A stretch of 64,000 bases of DNA from Begonia masoniana (lineage: Eukaryota; Streptophyta; Magnoliopsida; Cucurbitales; Begoniaceae). Where the stretch lies: NCBI GenBank assembly GCA_022432975.1, contig CM039515.1, positions 14,882,583 through 14,946,582 on the forward strand, written 5' to 3'. The translations under genes and the position numbers were made by a program. Positions 53,006-64,000 of this stretch are shown here, in pieces. Under the pieces are notes generated by a model, which was not told where the DNA came from, searched no databases, and was given only the letters and a program-made list of their open reading frames with translations. How positions within the stretch are numbered: the first letter of the stretch is position 1; each line of letters opens with the position of its first letter.

Positions 53006-53951
53006 CTGGTTGCTCAGATTCTAGTTGCTTACTTTTACCGATAATTCAATCGTCCGACGTCCTAAAATAATGAAATGTAGCTTAATAAGTCACCAATAAA
53101 ATCTAAAGGATTCTTAAACCTAAAACTAAACAACACTTAAACAACTTCACCCTCAAAACACTCAAACTCGGTTTTTCCCCAAAATTGACCGTCAAACATC
53201 AAACGGTCATAACTCTCTCGTTTTTCGACGGATTTTGACGTGCCACCCCAATTCGGAAACCTCTACACGTCTACTATCTATTGAGATGCTTAAATCCACC
53301 AAACAAACACCTTGACCAACCCGAAAATACCAAGGACAGATTCGGCCATTGGGTGTTCACAACCGATTTTTCCCAAACTCTTTCCAAATCACAATCTAAC
53401 TCCTTAGATCACCTAACCCAAGTCATTCAACACCCAAACCAACAATTTTGGAAAGAAATCAACTAATTAAAACCAAATTTCGAACTCCAAGAATTAGGGT
53501 TTTCAAACCCTCACCAAAATCACTCTAAACACCCCAAAAACACTCAAAAGCTTCAACTAATAGCATACAAACTAAAACCCATAAATTTTTACCTCAAAAT
53601 CACCTTGAAAACCTTGATGGAGGGAAGCTTGGAAGAGCTTCAATGGCAGCCAAGGGAATCGTGGTGAGCAAGGGGAGAAGATGACAAACCTTGCTAAATT
53701 TTGTCTTTTTAACCTAAAGATTTTTCCACTTTTTCTTTCCCACCACAATTTTCTTTAAAATTATAAATGAACCACATTCTTCTTTCCACTTAATCAATTA
53801 ACCTCCCATTGGCTATTTAAGAGTTGACTTTTCAACTATTCTATCTCTTTTCCTCTCTTTACTTTTAACCCCCTCCAATCCCTTCAACAATAAACTCTTA
53901 TACAATTCTAACCTAGGCTATTCACATGGTAGGAAATTCTCGGGTGTTACA

Positions 53952-53964
53952 ATCCACCCTCCTT
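53952..53964 (-). other. polypurine tract of element A
   Basis: AAGGAGGGTGGAT on the minus strand, abutting the 3' LTR. It follows GAGGACAAAATTTTTGT, which resembles the end of chromovirus pol, suggesting the interior derives from a full element. Confidence 0.8.
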
Positions 53965-56896
53965 ACAAAAATTTTGTCCTCAAAATTTGCGTACCTTAGT
54001 GATTTTTCCCACTTTATTATTCCAACTCAATCCTCTTACTATGTGGGTCTCCATGACGAATCTTAACTATACTATGGTTCGATACATCTATCACGTGCCC
54101 TTAAACACTTCTCCATTATCCGATCTACATCTCCAACATCTCCAAGTTTTCAATGTCACTAAATGTTCATTTAAATAACCTACTTGCTGTAAATCCTCAA
54201 ATAACCGTAACTCCAAGAACTCAATAAATAACCTTCTTACGCTAAACCCTAAAATTTTTTTAATTCTCTTCTATTTACCTAACTCCCGGGGTGCTATGCT
54301 AAACTCTATAGTCGACGTCACCTAGCCATAATGACAAGTTCCTATGTCTTCAATATGCCATCGATGGCTTACATTTCCTCAACCTACTCATTTCAAGCTC
54401 ACCTCTTATTATACCCTCAAACTTTAACTAGGACTTTAAAAATTCCTTTAATTTCGTTTTTAACTCAAATCATTCCCTGAGCTCCCTCATGCACTTAGTC
54501 CCTCATGAAAGTGTACTTCCTTCATCGTTCCTATGAAATTGTAATTTTCTGCACTTCACTTGTGATGTTCAATCCTTACTGGACCATCCTCTTAATTTAA
54601 CTCCTTAACTTTCTTGCTTCAAGATACTCTCCTGATCTTAGGTTGCACTGCCAACTCCCAATACGTTAAGGTCTTCACTCTAGTTCTCCCCTCAACTAAA
54701 TTTACCTATCGCGTACTGCTAACTCTCTACATCTCCAAAGTTACTTTCCGAACTATGTCCGTTGACTTTAACTTGAGCACTCACCACTTAGGCCCTCAAT
54801 CTTTCCTCTAAGTATCCTCCATACTGTAACCCTAAGAACTCAATAATAACTACTTTACCCTAATCCTCAAAATAGTATCTGAATTTTTCATAATTACCTT
54901 TGTCTCACTTTCATTAACTCGTTCCCAACATTTTAAATAAAGTAAATTCACTTCAACTTTGACTCCATATATTCAAATTGAAACTTTTATAACCCTCTGC
55001 TATTCAACGCTTTCTTCCTATTTACCTCGAACTGTCATGACACTTCCTTAGCCTCTCCAACATCGTTCACGTACTCCAAACTCTCACTATCGAATCTATT
55101 TCCTCATTCATTAAGTACAATCTGACTTCTCATATTTATATACATTACCCCGGTTTATCTAACTTCTACTATCGCTATCACTAAACATTCTCAAAATGCT
55201 TAGGTCTAAACTAACTCTTGTTCCACTCTTACACTCAACATTCCAAAAGGGGTTCCTACACTTCACTTCAACCCTAAAATTTCAAGCGAAACATTAACCG
55301 TACTCCTAAATTCATTCGTATAACTTTCATGTGAATTTTCGCTTCTTTCTATCAATAGTCTTTAACCCCTTTACTTGCCCCTTTTCTAAGTCCCTTCCAA
55401 ATTCATAATGCCAGCTAATAACTCATCTATCGTGCATTACAAAATTTAAAGTTTCCTTACCCAAGAATCTAATAGCTTTCAACTTCTAACTTACATCCCA
55501 TACTTAACCTTATCCACTTAAACTTCAACTTCAGCCTAAGTTACCTCTGAAATGAACCTTCACAACTTCCTAACTTAACATTCCTCCTAACACCCTTGAA
55601 TGTTTTCACACAAGTTTTCGTTCTTCTTATTCAAATTTCTTATACCCTTTTTAGATTCTACCCCATGTAACACTTATCACTTAACCTCAAATCTTTGTAA
55701 TACTAATACTATTGCAAATCTATTTTCCAAGTCTTTCCATTCTTATACAAATCTTAAATTTTTTTCTCAGAACTCTCTCCAAACTTTATTACTAATATAT
55801 TCTCTTTCATCTTTCTACAACGATTTAATATAGACACTCCCTCTAGTTAATTCGTGTATGGCTTACTATATTCTAATTCTCAAGAGGCTAGACTTTTCTC
55901 TAATAAGTTAAGGCATCTAAATTTCTAAGTTGTTCTCTAAACTTCTATATTTTTAAATCCAAACCTCTAGGTCAAGTACATCAAAGTCCAGCACAACATA
56001 TACACTATTTATTAACAACTTTAATTCTCCTATTCTGTGCCAGTCATTATCGTTTCGCACATCCCTTATCTTCCTTGATTGAGCAATCTACCATAATGGT
56101 ACCTATTCCCTAAGGATCACCCATTTCTTAACCTGAGTATCATTCATATATCCATCATCAATATTAATTAGTACAAACAACCCTACAGGACTATTCAGGT
56201 TTCACAGTAACAACATTGTCCCGATCTAAACACTCAAACGTAGTCTGTCTCTAAATATTCCCCAACTCTAAGAAATCTCTAAATTGTTATCCCCAAAACT
56301 GAGTAACAAAACACTCCTACATGCCCCCCTATGCCTCTTAACACCCAATAAACTTTACTAATGTTGACCTCAATTTAATCGACAATTTATTACACTCACA
56401 ACATTCCTTAGGCTAGGTTCCCCTCTGGGTTACGTCCATTTAACTTTTCTCCCACATACTATCTATTGTTGTCTCCATTTCTTAAATGCTTAAACTCTCG
56501 CATGCAGTTACTCAAACTAAACGCTCGAAGGTACCCTACATCCCTACATCTCAATATTGCCAACCCTACGTAACCTACTTTTTGTTGTCCGCCCATAAAC
56601 AAACTTACTTCTGACATTTCACTGGTCTAAGTTGTCTCCCGATAATTTCTTTTCTAACTTCAAACTTTTCTAACTCTACTTTAATTTATCTCATTTCTAA
56701 AACTCCAACGGTTTGTTACTTACGTCCCCTAACTTCTAACTCTTCTAATCTCATCTCTCATGGAATTATTTCCCTAAGGATAACAAATCCTATATTATTT
56801 CTTTTGGCACATAGTTCCCTCTCTCATGCTGAAGTTTATCTCACATTACCAACCCACCATACTCTCACTTTTATTCCGCTAGAACATACCTCATAA
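53965..56896 (-). other. non-coding interior of element A
   Basis: About 2.9 kb, pyrimidine-rich on the plus strand (many CTAACTT and CTTAAC words), with no ORF longer than 80 codons and no protease, RT, RNase H or integrase motif seen on either strand. Only the last few codons before the purine tract (NFEDKIF on the minus strand) look like the end of a chromovirus polyprotein. It contrasts with the intact gag-like ORF next to it. Confidence 0.75.
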
Positions 56897-57523
56897 TTAT
56901 CCTATCAAAGCATACAATGAATGACTAAATACTATACCTGAGGTCTTCACTGGTTGATCACTATTCTCCAACTCGATCTTCTTTATAGCGGGACAGTTCT
57001 TGGCCATGTGTCCTGGTTCATTACACTTGAAGCACCGAGTAACTCTGGGTTTGGTGCAATCTCGGGCTAAATGGCCATCCTCAAAGCAATTAAAACATTT
57101 TCCTTCATACTGTCCACACTCTCCCGGATGGGCTTTTAAACACTTGGAACATTGTGGAAAGTTTCTCCTTAGCTTTTGTCGTTGCCTCTTTCTTTCCCTC
57201 GGATCATCCAAATTTTCCTTTGGTCTTTTTATTCCTTGTGGTTGCGAAGAAGATTCTCCCCGGGATATCTGAGATGAAATTTTGTTTAAGCTTTCTTTAG
57301 GGTTTTCTATTGACCTAACCCACTCCCTTTTGGCCAAATATACTTCTATTGTCTTTGAAGTCAGCTCCAAGTATAATGCCTTTAGTCGGTCAGATAAAAT
57401 CAATCTCTGAGTTACTATACTACTCCACATATCGGTTTGCATACAAACCAACTCTGTAAGAAGCTTAATTAATTCTTCAAACTCGTTTCTAAGTTGTCCT
57501 CGTTGTTGTGGGTTCCTTGACAT
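56897..57523 (-). CDS. short gag-like protein of element A, nucleocapsid without capsid core
   Basis: ATG 57523 to a stop at 56897, 208 residues, intact. It starts MSRNPQQRGQ and has a helical segment up to about residue 75. A basic region follows (RERKRQRQKLRRNF, about residues 128-141), then CSKCLKAHPGEC and two perfect CX2CX4HX4C knuckles CFNCFEDGHLARDC and CFKCNEPGHMAKNC. The nucleocapsid part resembles that of element C, but the capsid blocks seen in C ([24 protein letters not shown]) are absent, so the protein is roughly two thirds of a normal Gag. It could bind RNA but is unlikely to form particles alone. Protease and all downstream domains are missing. Confidence 0.85.
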   Translation of the reverse strand: MSRNPQQRGQLRNEFEELIKLLTELVCMQTDMWSSIVTQRLILSDRLKALYLELTSKTIEVYLAKREWVRSIENPKESLNKISSQISRGESSSQPQGIKRPKENLDDPRERKRQRQKLRRNFPQCSKCLKAHPGECGQYEGKCFNCFEDGHLARDCTKPRVTRCFKCNEPGHMAKNCPAIKKIELENSDQPVKTSGIVFSHSLYALIG

Positions 57524-57660
57524 TTCTATTCCTGAAAAGGTTAGAAATTCTAATCTTAGAAAAGAAACTAACTAAAGTTAAGAAATACTTACAGTCGGTG
57601 AAGCACGTTGCACGGCGGCCGGTATTGTCGGGTAATCCTTTGAACGACTCGACCACTAAC

Positions 57661-57672
57661 GCTCTGATACCA
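57661..57672 (-). other. primer binding site of element A
   Basis: TGGTATCAGAGC on the minus strand, an exact match to the initiator Met tRNA PBS core, four bases from the 5' LTR edge at 57677. Confidence 0.9.
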
Positions 57673-57676
57673 TATT

Positions 57677-60595
57677 TGTAACGCCCCGAACCCGCCCCGG
57701 GCCCGGTGCGTCACTTTGCAAACAAATCCCGTGTTTAAACGACGTTTAAAAGTAATTTAAATAAATTTTCGGCTCGGTTTTGTAAAATTCCTGGCTTTAT
57801 GTTCTGGTTTTTCGAACCCTCAAATTTTCTTGGAACACGTGTCTAAAATACGTTAAGATACGTTGGAAAAATTTCGGTTCAAAACATAGTGGAAATCAGG
57901 CGAAAAACGAAAAAAATCAAAATTTTGCAAGGAGGGGCGCTGGGCGCCAGGCGCGCCCAGGCTGCGCGCTGCGCGCGCGCTATGCGCGCGGCACTCGCCG
58001 CACGCGCGAGCGCGTGCGCGCGCTGGGGCACGCCAGCGCGCCCCAGCTCCCTTTTCCCGCGCGCTTCACGCGTGCCGTGGCGATTACTCGCCTCCGGGTG
58101 GCGAATACTCGCCACCCTCTCTGCCACCTTCGCCCAAAAACACCCCCGAGGCGATTGGTGGCGTTTGGGTGGCGAATAATTGCCACCCCCTCGGGTTTTC
58201 GGCCCCAAAATGACCAAAAATACCCCTCTTTCCGACTCTCTCGACTTTCCTTCACATTTCTACACTTTTCTCCACTCCCGACACCTCCAAAAATTCTGAA
58301 AATTTAAACATACCTTCCCGACACCTAAATCTTCGAGTCCCGTAAAAATCTCGGAAAACCAACTTAAAACGAATAAATACAAAAATCACAAACATAACCT
58401 GACGTTAGTTACTTTAAAATCAAAACGGGCAATATAACGCCTAAAACTTTAAATACCCAAAACCTGAAATAAATCCAGGAAAACACACAGCTTCCATCAC
58501 GAACAACTATACTTTATACTCACTATCCATCTCCAAATCAACTCGTAAACCCGGTAACATACATACAAAAATATTTACGAACCCAATTTACCACAACTTA
58601 ATAAAGTTTCCTAACTTCCACAAAACATCCTAACTTCCACAAAACAACATTTTCACACACCAACAATCCATACCAAAATACTTACAAATTAAACTATCCA
58701 TGTCAAACATTCACCTCCCACTACCCGAGACATCCAGTGGTCAAAACGCTCCGACAATAGCCTGCACCGGCGGACTCCGTACTCCTCCGACTGCAGCCTA
58801 ATCCTCGGTAGTCTCGTCTACCTCACCTGTATACAAATCGTCACCTACACCACAGAACACACAAAAGGTAAGCCTAACGCTTAGCAAGTAGGGAAATAAT
58901 GCACAACACACACTAACTGTTTGACTCAACCCTAACATGCAGTCTCTACACACTCTGTTGTTTTCTTTTCATTTCAATTGCATTTTATCTTTCACTTCCA
59001 GGTGAATCAAGTAGGCACACGCCCCCACACAGTCCAGGACGGCCACGCCTTGACCCACGGAGCTAGACCGGAGGTACACGTCCCAACACAGTCCAAGACG
59101 GCCAACCGAATCTCCTCCAATCGATCGTAGAATCCTCATCGTGCACTTCAAGCACGAGTGCACTTCAAGCACGAACCTCATTGTGCACTTCAAGCACGGG
59201 TGCACTTCAAGCACCAACCCCATTGTGCACTTCAAGCATGAACAGGTTGAGGTCGAGAAATTCATACTCACGACTCATTACGTACATTAGAATCCCCCAA
59301 TCGATCGTAGAATCCTCATCATGCACTTCAAGCACGAGTGCACTTCAAGCACGAACCTCATTGTGCACTTCAAGCACGGGTGCACTTCAAGCACCAACCC
59401 CATTGTGCACTTCAAGCACGAACAGGTTGAGGTCGAGAAATTCATACTCACGACCACGTTGCAAATCTTTTCTTATCTTTCATTTCATTCTTACTGCTCA
59501 AGGATGCAAAACACGTAATTTCGTAGTTTAGAAAACCATGATGCGTGACACACGATGCATGACACAAAGCAAAACATAACAACAATCAAACAATCCCTAC
59601 CGTTCTATGGTGTAGGCCCGAAGGCAACAAACACGCACTCCACTACTTACCTGGTTGCTCAGATTCCAGTTGCTTACTTTTACCGATAATTCAATCGTCC
59701 GACGTCCTAAAATAATGAAATGTAGCTTAATAAGTCACCAATAAAATCTAAAGGATTCTTAAACCTAAAACTAAACAACACTTAAACAACTTCACCCTCA
59801 AAACACTCAAACTCGGTTTTTCCCCAAAATTGACCGTCAAACATCAAACGGTCATAACTCTCTCGTTTTTCGACAGATTTTGACGTGCCACCCCAATTCG
59901 GAAACCTCTACACGTCTACTATCTATTGAGATGCTTAAATCCACCAAACAAACACCTTGACCAACCCAAAAATACCAAGGACAGATTCGGCCATTGGGTG
60001 TTCACAACCGGTTTTTCCCAAACTCTTTCCAAATCACAATCTAACTCCTTAGGTCACCTAACCCAAGTCATTCAACACCCAAACCAACAATTTTGGAAAG
60101 AAATCAACTAATTAAAACCAAATTTCGGACTCCAAGAATTAGGGTTTTCAAACCCTCACCAAAATCACTCTAAACACCCCAAAAACACTCAAAAGCTTCA
60201 ACTAATAGCATACAAACTAAAACCCATAAATTTTTACCTCAAATCACCTTGAAAACCTTGATGGAGGGAAGCTTGGAAAAGCTTCAATGGCATCCAAGGG
60301 AATTGTGGAGAGCAAGGGGAGAAGATGACAAACCTTGCTAAATTTTGTCTTTTTAACCTAAAGATTTTTCCACTTTTTCTTTCCCACCACAATTTTCTTT
60401 AAAATTATAAATGAACCACATTCTTCTTTCCACTTAATCAATTAACCTCCCATTGGCTATTTAAGAGTTGACTTTTCAACTATTCTATCTCTTTTCTTCT
60501 CTTTACTTTTAACCCCCTCCAATCCCTTCAACAATAAACTCTTATACAATTCTAACCTAGGCTATTCACATGGTAGGAAATTCTCGGGTGTTACA
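57677..60595 (-). mobile_element. 5' LTR of element A
   Basis: 2919 bp, about 99 % like 51052-53951 by eye. It has ten GTGCACTTCAAGCAC units (one more than the other LTR) and a differently arranged GC-rich block (57935-58030, with extra CGCGCGAGCGCG sequence). The structured intron-like domain is at 59650-58845 (minus). Confidence 0.93.
58845..59650 (-). promoter_or_regulatory. structured intron-like domain of element A 5' LTR
   Basis: Same arrangement as in the 3' LTR: donor GTAAGT from 59650, complementary motifs, hairpin and acceptor AG at 58845-58846. Being in the 5' LTR and upstream of the PBS and gag, this copy could be removed from the transcript by splicing if transcription starts before 59650. 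Confidence 0.55.
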
Positions 60596-63500
60596 ACCTT
60601 TCATTTAGCTGGTGAAGCTCAACTCTGGTGGGAGACAATAGAGACCACCAATGATGTTCTGGCAATGCCCTGGTCACAATTCAAGGACATTTTCTATGAG
60701 AAGTATTTCAGCAGCACAGTCCAGACTGCGAAGAAGTTGGAGTTTCTGAACTTGAAGCAGATAGGGTCTGTTGAATACAATAGACAATTTGAGTCCTTGT
60801 CCAGGTTTTCCGGGCATTTTACTCACAAGGAAGAAGATAAAGTGTTTAAATTCTTGCATGGACTGAAGCCAGAAATCTACCGAGGAGTTAAATTTTGTGG
60901 TATCAAAGGCTTGACATTTAGTGAAGTTGTGTCCACAGCTCTGGAAGTGGAAGAAGCTAAAAAGAAATGTGCTGGATCAAAAGAGGTTCCACCAAAGCCT
61001 ATCCAGCCACACCAGCAGAGGGGTATGAAGAGGCCTGGTGAGGGCCAGAGTAGTCAAGGAACAGGAAAGAAAGTACCAGATGCCAGAAGATTTCCCCAGT
61101 GCCCGAAATGTTCGAAGAATCACTCTGGAGAGTGTAGATTTGGAACGGGTAAGTGCTTCAACTGTGAAGAGGTTGGACACTTGTTCAAGGATTGCCCAAA
61201 GCCCCGGATAGTTCGATGTTTCCACTGCAACAAGGTTGGCCATGTTAACAGAGACTGCCCCGCTTTGAAGGGAGGCCCTGTCAAGATTAAGCCAAGGATA
61301 TTCTCCATGGTGGAGTCAGGTGAGGAACAACCTGCTGTAGTATCAGGTACAATATTGGTTAACTCTATACCTGCTTTTACTTTGATAGATTCAGGTGCTA
61401 CACATTCTTTTATAGTCTCTGCATTTGCTGATAAGTTAGGTGTACAGTTTACTCCTACTGAGCATGTGTTTAACGTAGCATTACCCTCTGGTGAACGTAT
61501 GCACTCCAATCAGGTGATGCCTGATAGCGTTGTTTTAGTGGGGAATATGAATTTGCCTGCTGACCTCATTGTTATGGACATAATGGGATTTGATGTGATC
61601 CTAGGAATGGATTGGTTGTTTAAGCATTATGCCACAATAGATTGTAGAACTGGAATTGTTAGTTTTCAACCCCCTAGTGGGTTAAACCATACCTTCCAAG
61701 CTCTGAAGAAGAGTAAGGAAATGACTGTAATGACTTCTGTTAGTTGTAGACCCTCCCCGTGCAGAGAGTATTTGTGCTTTTTGGCCAGTGTTTTAGACAC
61801 ACAACTAGTAGAAAAATCAAGCCCCACAAATGTCTTAGTTGTCCAAGACCTCCCTAAAGTATTTTTAGATGACCTTCCTAGTTTACCGCCAGATAGAGAA
61901 ATTGAGTTTGTGGTAGATGTTTACCCCGGCGCCGAGCCTGTGTCTAAAAACCCATATAGACTTGCACCAACAGAACTGAAGGAATTGAAGAAACAGTTAG
62001 AGGATTTGTTGGAGAAGGGGTTCATACGCCCTAGCTTTTCACCGTGGGGTGCACCCGTCCTTTTTGTCAAGAAGAAGGATGGATCAATGCGTATGTGCAT
62101 TGATTATAGAGAATTGAATAAGTTAACTGTCAAAAACAAGTACCCTTTGCTGAGGATTGATGACTTATTTGACCAGCTTAAAGGTGCAAGAGTTTTCTCT
62201 AAGATTGACCTTAGGTCCGGTTATTACCAGTTGAAGGTTAAATCGGAAGATATCCCAAAGACTGCCTTTCGCACAAGGTATGGACATTATGAGTTTTTGG
62301 TTATGTCTTTTGGTTTGACAAATGCACCAGCAGCCTTCATGGATCTCATGAATAGGGTGTTTCACGAGTATTTGGACAAGTTTGTCATAGTATTCATAGA
62401 CGACATTCTGATCTATTCTAGAACTAAGGATGAGCATGCAAGGCATTTGAGCTTGGTGTTAGGAGTACTTAGACAGCACCAGCTTTATGCTAAGTTTTCC
62501 AAGTGAGAGTTTTGGTTGGACAAAGTTCACTTTCTTGGCCACGTGATCTCTGGAGAGGGAATATCTGTTGATCCAGACAAAGTTCGAGCAGTGAAGGAAT
62601 GGCCTCAACCGAAGAATGCTACAGATATCAGGAGTTTTCTTGGACTAGCAGGATATTATAGAAAGTTCATTGAAGGATTTTCAAAGATTGCTACACCCCT
62701 TACTAAGTTAACAAGGAAAAGTGTGAAGTATATATGGACTGATGAATGTGAACATAGTTTCATGACCTTGAAACAGAAACTAACCAATGCTCCAATTTTA
62801 ACCTTTCCAGCTGAAGATGGTAAATTTAGTATTTATTGTGATGCTTCCAAAATTGGTCTTGGTTGTGTGTTAATGCAGAATGGTAAAGTAATAGTTTATG
62901 CCTCTAGACAGTTGAAAACACATGAGAAGAACTATCATACCCATGACTTAGAATTAGCTGCAGTTGTATTTGCACTTAAGATTTGGAGGCATTACTTGTA
63001 TGGACAATCTTATGAGATATTTTCAGATCATAAGAGCCTGAAGTATATCTTCACACAGAAGGAACTAAACATGAGGCAACGTCGATGGTTGGAATTTGTA
63101 AAAGACTATGATTTTGAGATTAAATACCATCCCGGCAAAGCAAATGTCGTGGCTGATGCTTTAAGTAGAGTAACAACATCAACCCCATCTATGATTTTCA
63201 GTATGCCATTAGCTTTAGAGTCAGAATTCCAAAAATTTAACCTAGAAGCAGTAACCAGTGTATCAGCTATACTATCAGTCATAACCTTAAGGCCTACCAT
63301 TCTAGAGAAAATAAAGGAAGCTCAGACGAATGATGATGAGTGTAACAAGTACAAGTCAAGCATGAATTCTACGGACCAATCAGATTTTAACTATTCTGCT
63401 AATGGGATCCTCAAGTTTAGAAATAGGTAGTTTGTTCCAGCCATTAAGAAACTCCGTGATGAGATTCTTTCTGAAGCACACTCTTCCAGGTTCTCTGTTC

Positions 63501-64000
63501 ACCCTGGAAGTACAAAGATGTACAGAGACCTTAAGCAACACTACTGGTGGCCTAGTATGAAACGAAGCGTGGCAGAATATGTAGGATCATGTTTGTGTTG
63601 CCAACAGATTAAGGCCGAACATCAGAGACCCTCAGGAACATTGCAACCCTTACCAGTTCTTGAATGAAAATGGGAACAAAAAAATATGGATTTTGTTATA
63701 GGATTACCTAGAACAGTAAAGGGACATGATGCAATCTGGGTAATAGTTGATCGTTTAACCAAATCTGCTCACTTTCTGCCAATGAAGATAATATATTCGA
63801 TGGATCAACTGGCCGAGTTGTATGTGCACGAAATTGTTAGACTGCATGGAGTTCCAAGCACCATAGTTTTAGACCGAGACTCCAGATTTACATCTAAGTT
63901 TTGGAAAAGTTTGCACAAGGCTATGGGAACACAGCTTAATTTCAGCACAGCTTTCCACCCTCAAACAGATGGACAATCCGAGAGAACCATTCAGACCTTA
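60596..64000 (+). pseudogene. gag-pol of element C, main part
   Basis: One frame runs from the capsid ([14 protein letters not shown] at 60602) to the window edge. Nucleocapsid: [40 protein letters not shown]. Protease: [58 protein letters not shown], active site FIDDILIYS. RNase [16 protein letters not shown] and [12 protein letters not shown]. Integrase: [47 protein letters not shown] and [10 protein letters not shown], so the DDE residues are present. Stops at 62504 (TGA at a Cys position after YAKFSK), 63428 (TAG) and 63664 (TGA at a Trp position in E-KWE) prevent full translation. All catalytic residues are intact. The gene continues outside the window, where a chromodomain would be expected. 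Confidence 0.92.

Larger units (their letters stand above)
51052..53951 (-). mobile_element. 3' LTR of element A
   Basis: 2900 bp. It includes a very GC-rich block (51300-51470) with GCGCTGGGCGC repeats and GGCGATTACTCGCC, and an array of nine GTGCACTTCAAGCAC hairpin units (52513-52775). ORFs in the GC block open on both strands because of composition and are not genes. Confidence 0.93.
51052..60595 (-). mobile_element. gag-only non-autonomous LTR element A, recent insertion
   Basis: LTRs at 51052-53951 and 57677-60595 with a perfect TSD ACCTT (51047-51051, 60596-60600). On the minus strand: 5' LTR, PBS, a 208-codon gag-like ORF, about 2.9 kb without coding capacity, purine tract, 3' LTR. 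The LTRs differ by about 25-30 substitutions over 2.85 kb by eye (about 1 %) plus repeat-number changes, so insertion is recent. The layout matches TR-GAG or LARD-like elements, which must use enzymes from relatives. Confidence 0.92.
48470..64000 (+). mobile_element. Ty3/gypsy chromovirus element C (3' end outside window)
   Basis: 5' LTR 48470-50546, PBS 50550, gag from 50703, then the inserted element A (51052-60595), then the rest of gag, protease, RT, RNase H and integrase up to the edge. The LTR start follows CTCCA of the hAT element; the matching TSD would be outside the window. Outside the inserted element and one early frameshift, the polyprotein is one frame with only three stops, so C was active until fairly recently. 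Confidence 0.92.

Noticed and set aside
53965..56896. Degenerate pol in the interior of element A
   Set aside because: Apart from a few codons next to the purine tract, no RT, RNase H or integrase motif could be found in any frame by eye; a profile search would be needed to claim remnants.

Overview
The window is plant nuclear DNA, probably from a eudicot with a repeat-rich genome. It is mostly nested LTR retrotransposons, with Cassandra-type TRIMs carrying 5S-like promoters, hAT and Mutator-like inverted-repeat elements, tRNA-derived SINE-like repeats, and one recognisable host gene, a remorin. No bacterial, organellar or viral genome organisation was seen.

Layout. 1-6421: the 5' end of a minus-strand Ty3/gypsy chromovirus (B1: LTR 4348-6421, PBS, broken gag-protease), with a solo LTR (A1, 1619-4172) in its leader. 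6422-26585: a remorin pseudogene split by an 18 kb nest. The nest is a Ty1/copia element D (6920-24989) that contains an LTR fragment G, a complete Sirevirus-type copia element E (9442-19344, minus, with env-like ORF), and two Cassandra TRIMs (19875-20737 and a chimeric one at 22647-23484). 27048-28635: an hAT MITE (8-bp TSD) and a fold-back Mutator-like MITE (9-bp TSD). 29587-39336: exon-like remnants, two small related ORFs (31171, 38696) with a shared upstream palindrome, a second Mutator-like fold-back MITE (31908-35819) split by solo LTR F (31963-35030), and a 2 kb fold-back minisatellite (36418-38415). 39888-45437: the 3' part of a minus-strand chromovirus B2 with SINE-like insertions in its LTR and solo LTR H in its integrase. 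45438-48469: an hAT transposase pseudogene. 48470-64000: chromovirus C (plus), whose gag is split by element A (51052-60595, minus), a recently inserted gag-only element with near-identical LTRs and a perfect 5-bp TSD.

The most unusual signal spans five different LTR families (A, B, C, F, G). Each carries, in its sense orientation, a 5' splice-donor-like site (GTAAGT, or GTATGT in G), then 28-39 nt later a motif of type CCTACATCACA, then a rapidly changing tandem-repeat domain, then a small hairpin with compensatory changes, then 7-11 nt later the complementary motif TGTGATGTAG that ends in an AG acceptor. The two distant motifs pair with each other in every family, including lineage-specific covarying flanks. 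This looks like a structured intron inside the LTR and is the best candidate for something not previously described.

Most element genes are broken by in-frame stops or single-base shifts. Element A has an intact short gag-like ORF and no pol, so it would need proteins supplied in trans. All assignments rest on reading motifs, TSDs and repeat boundaries by eye; no database search was run.
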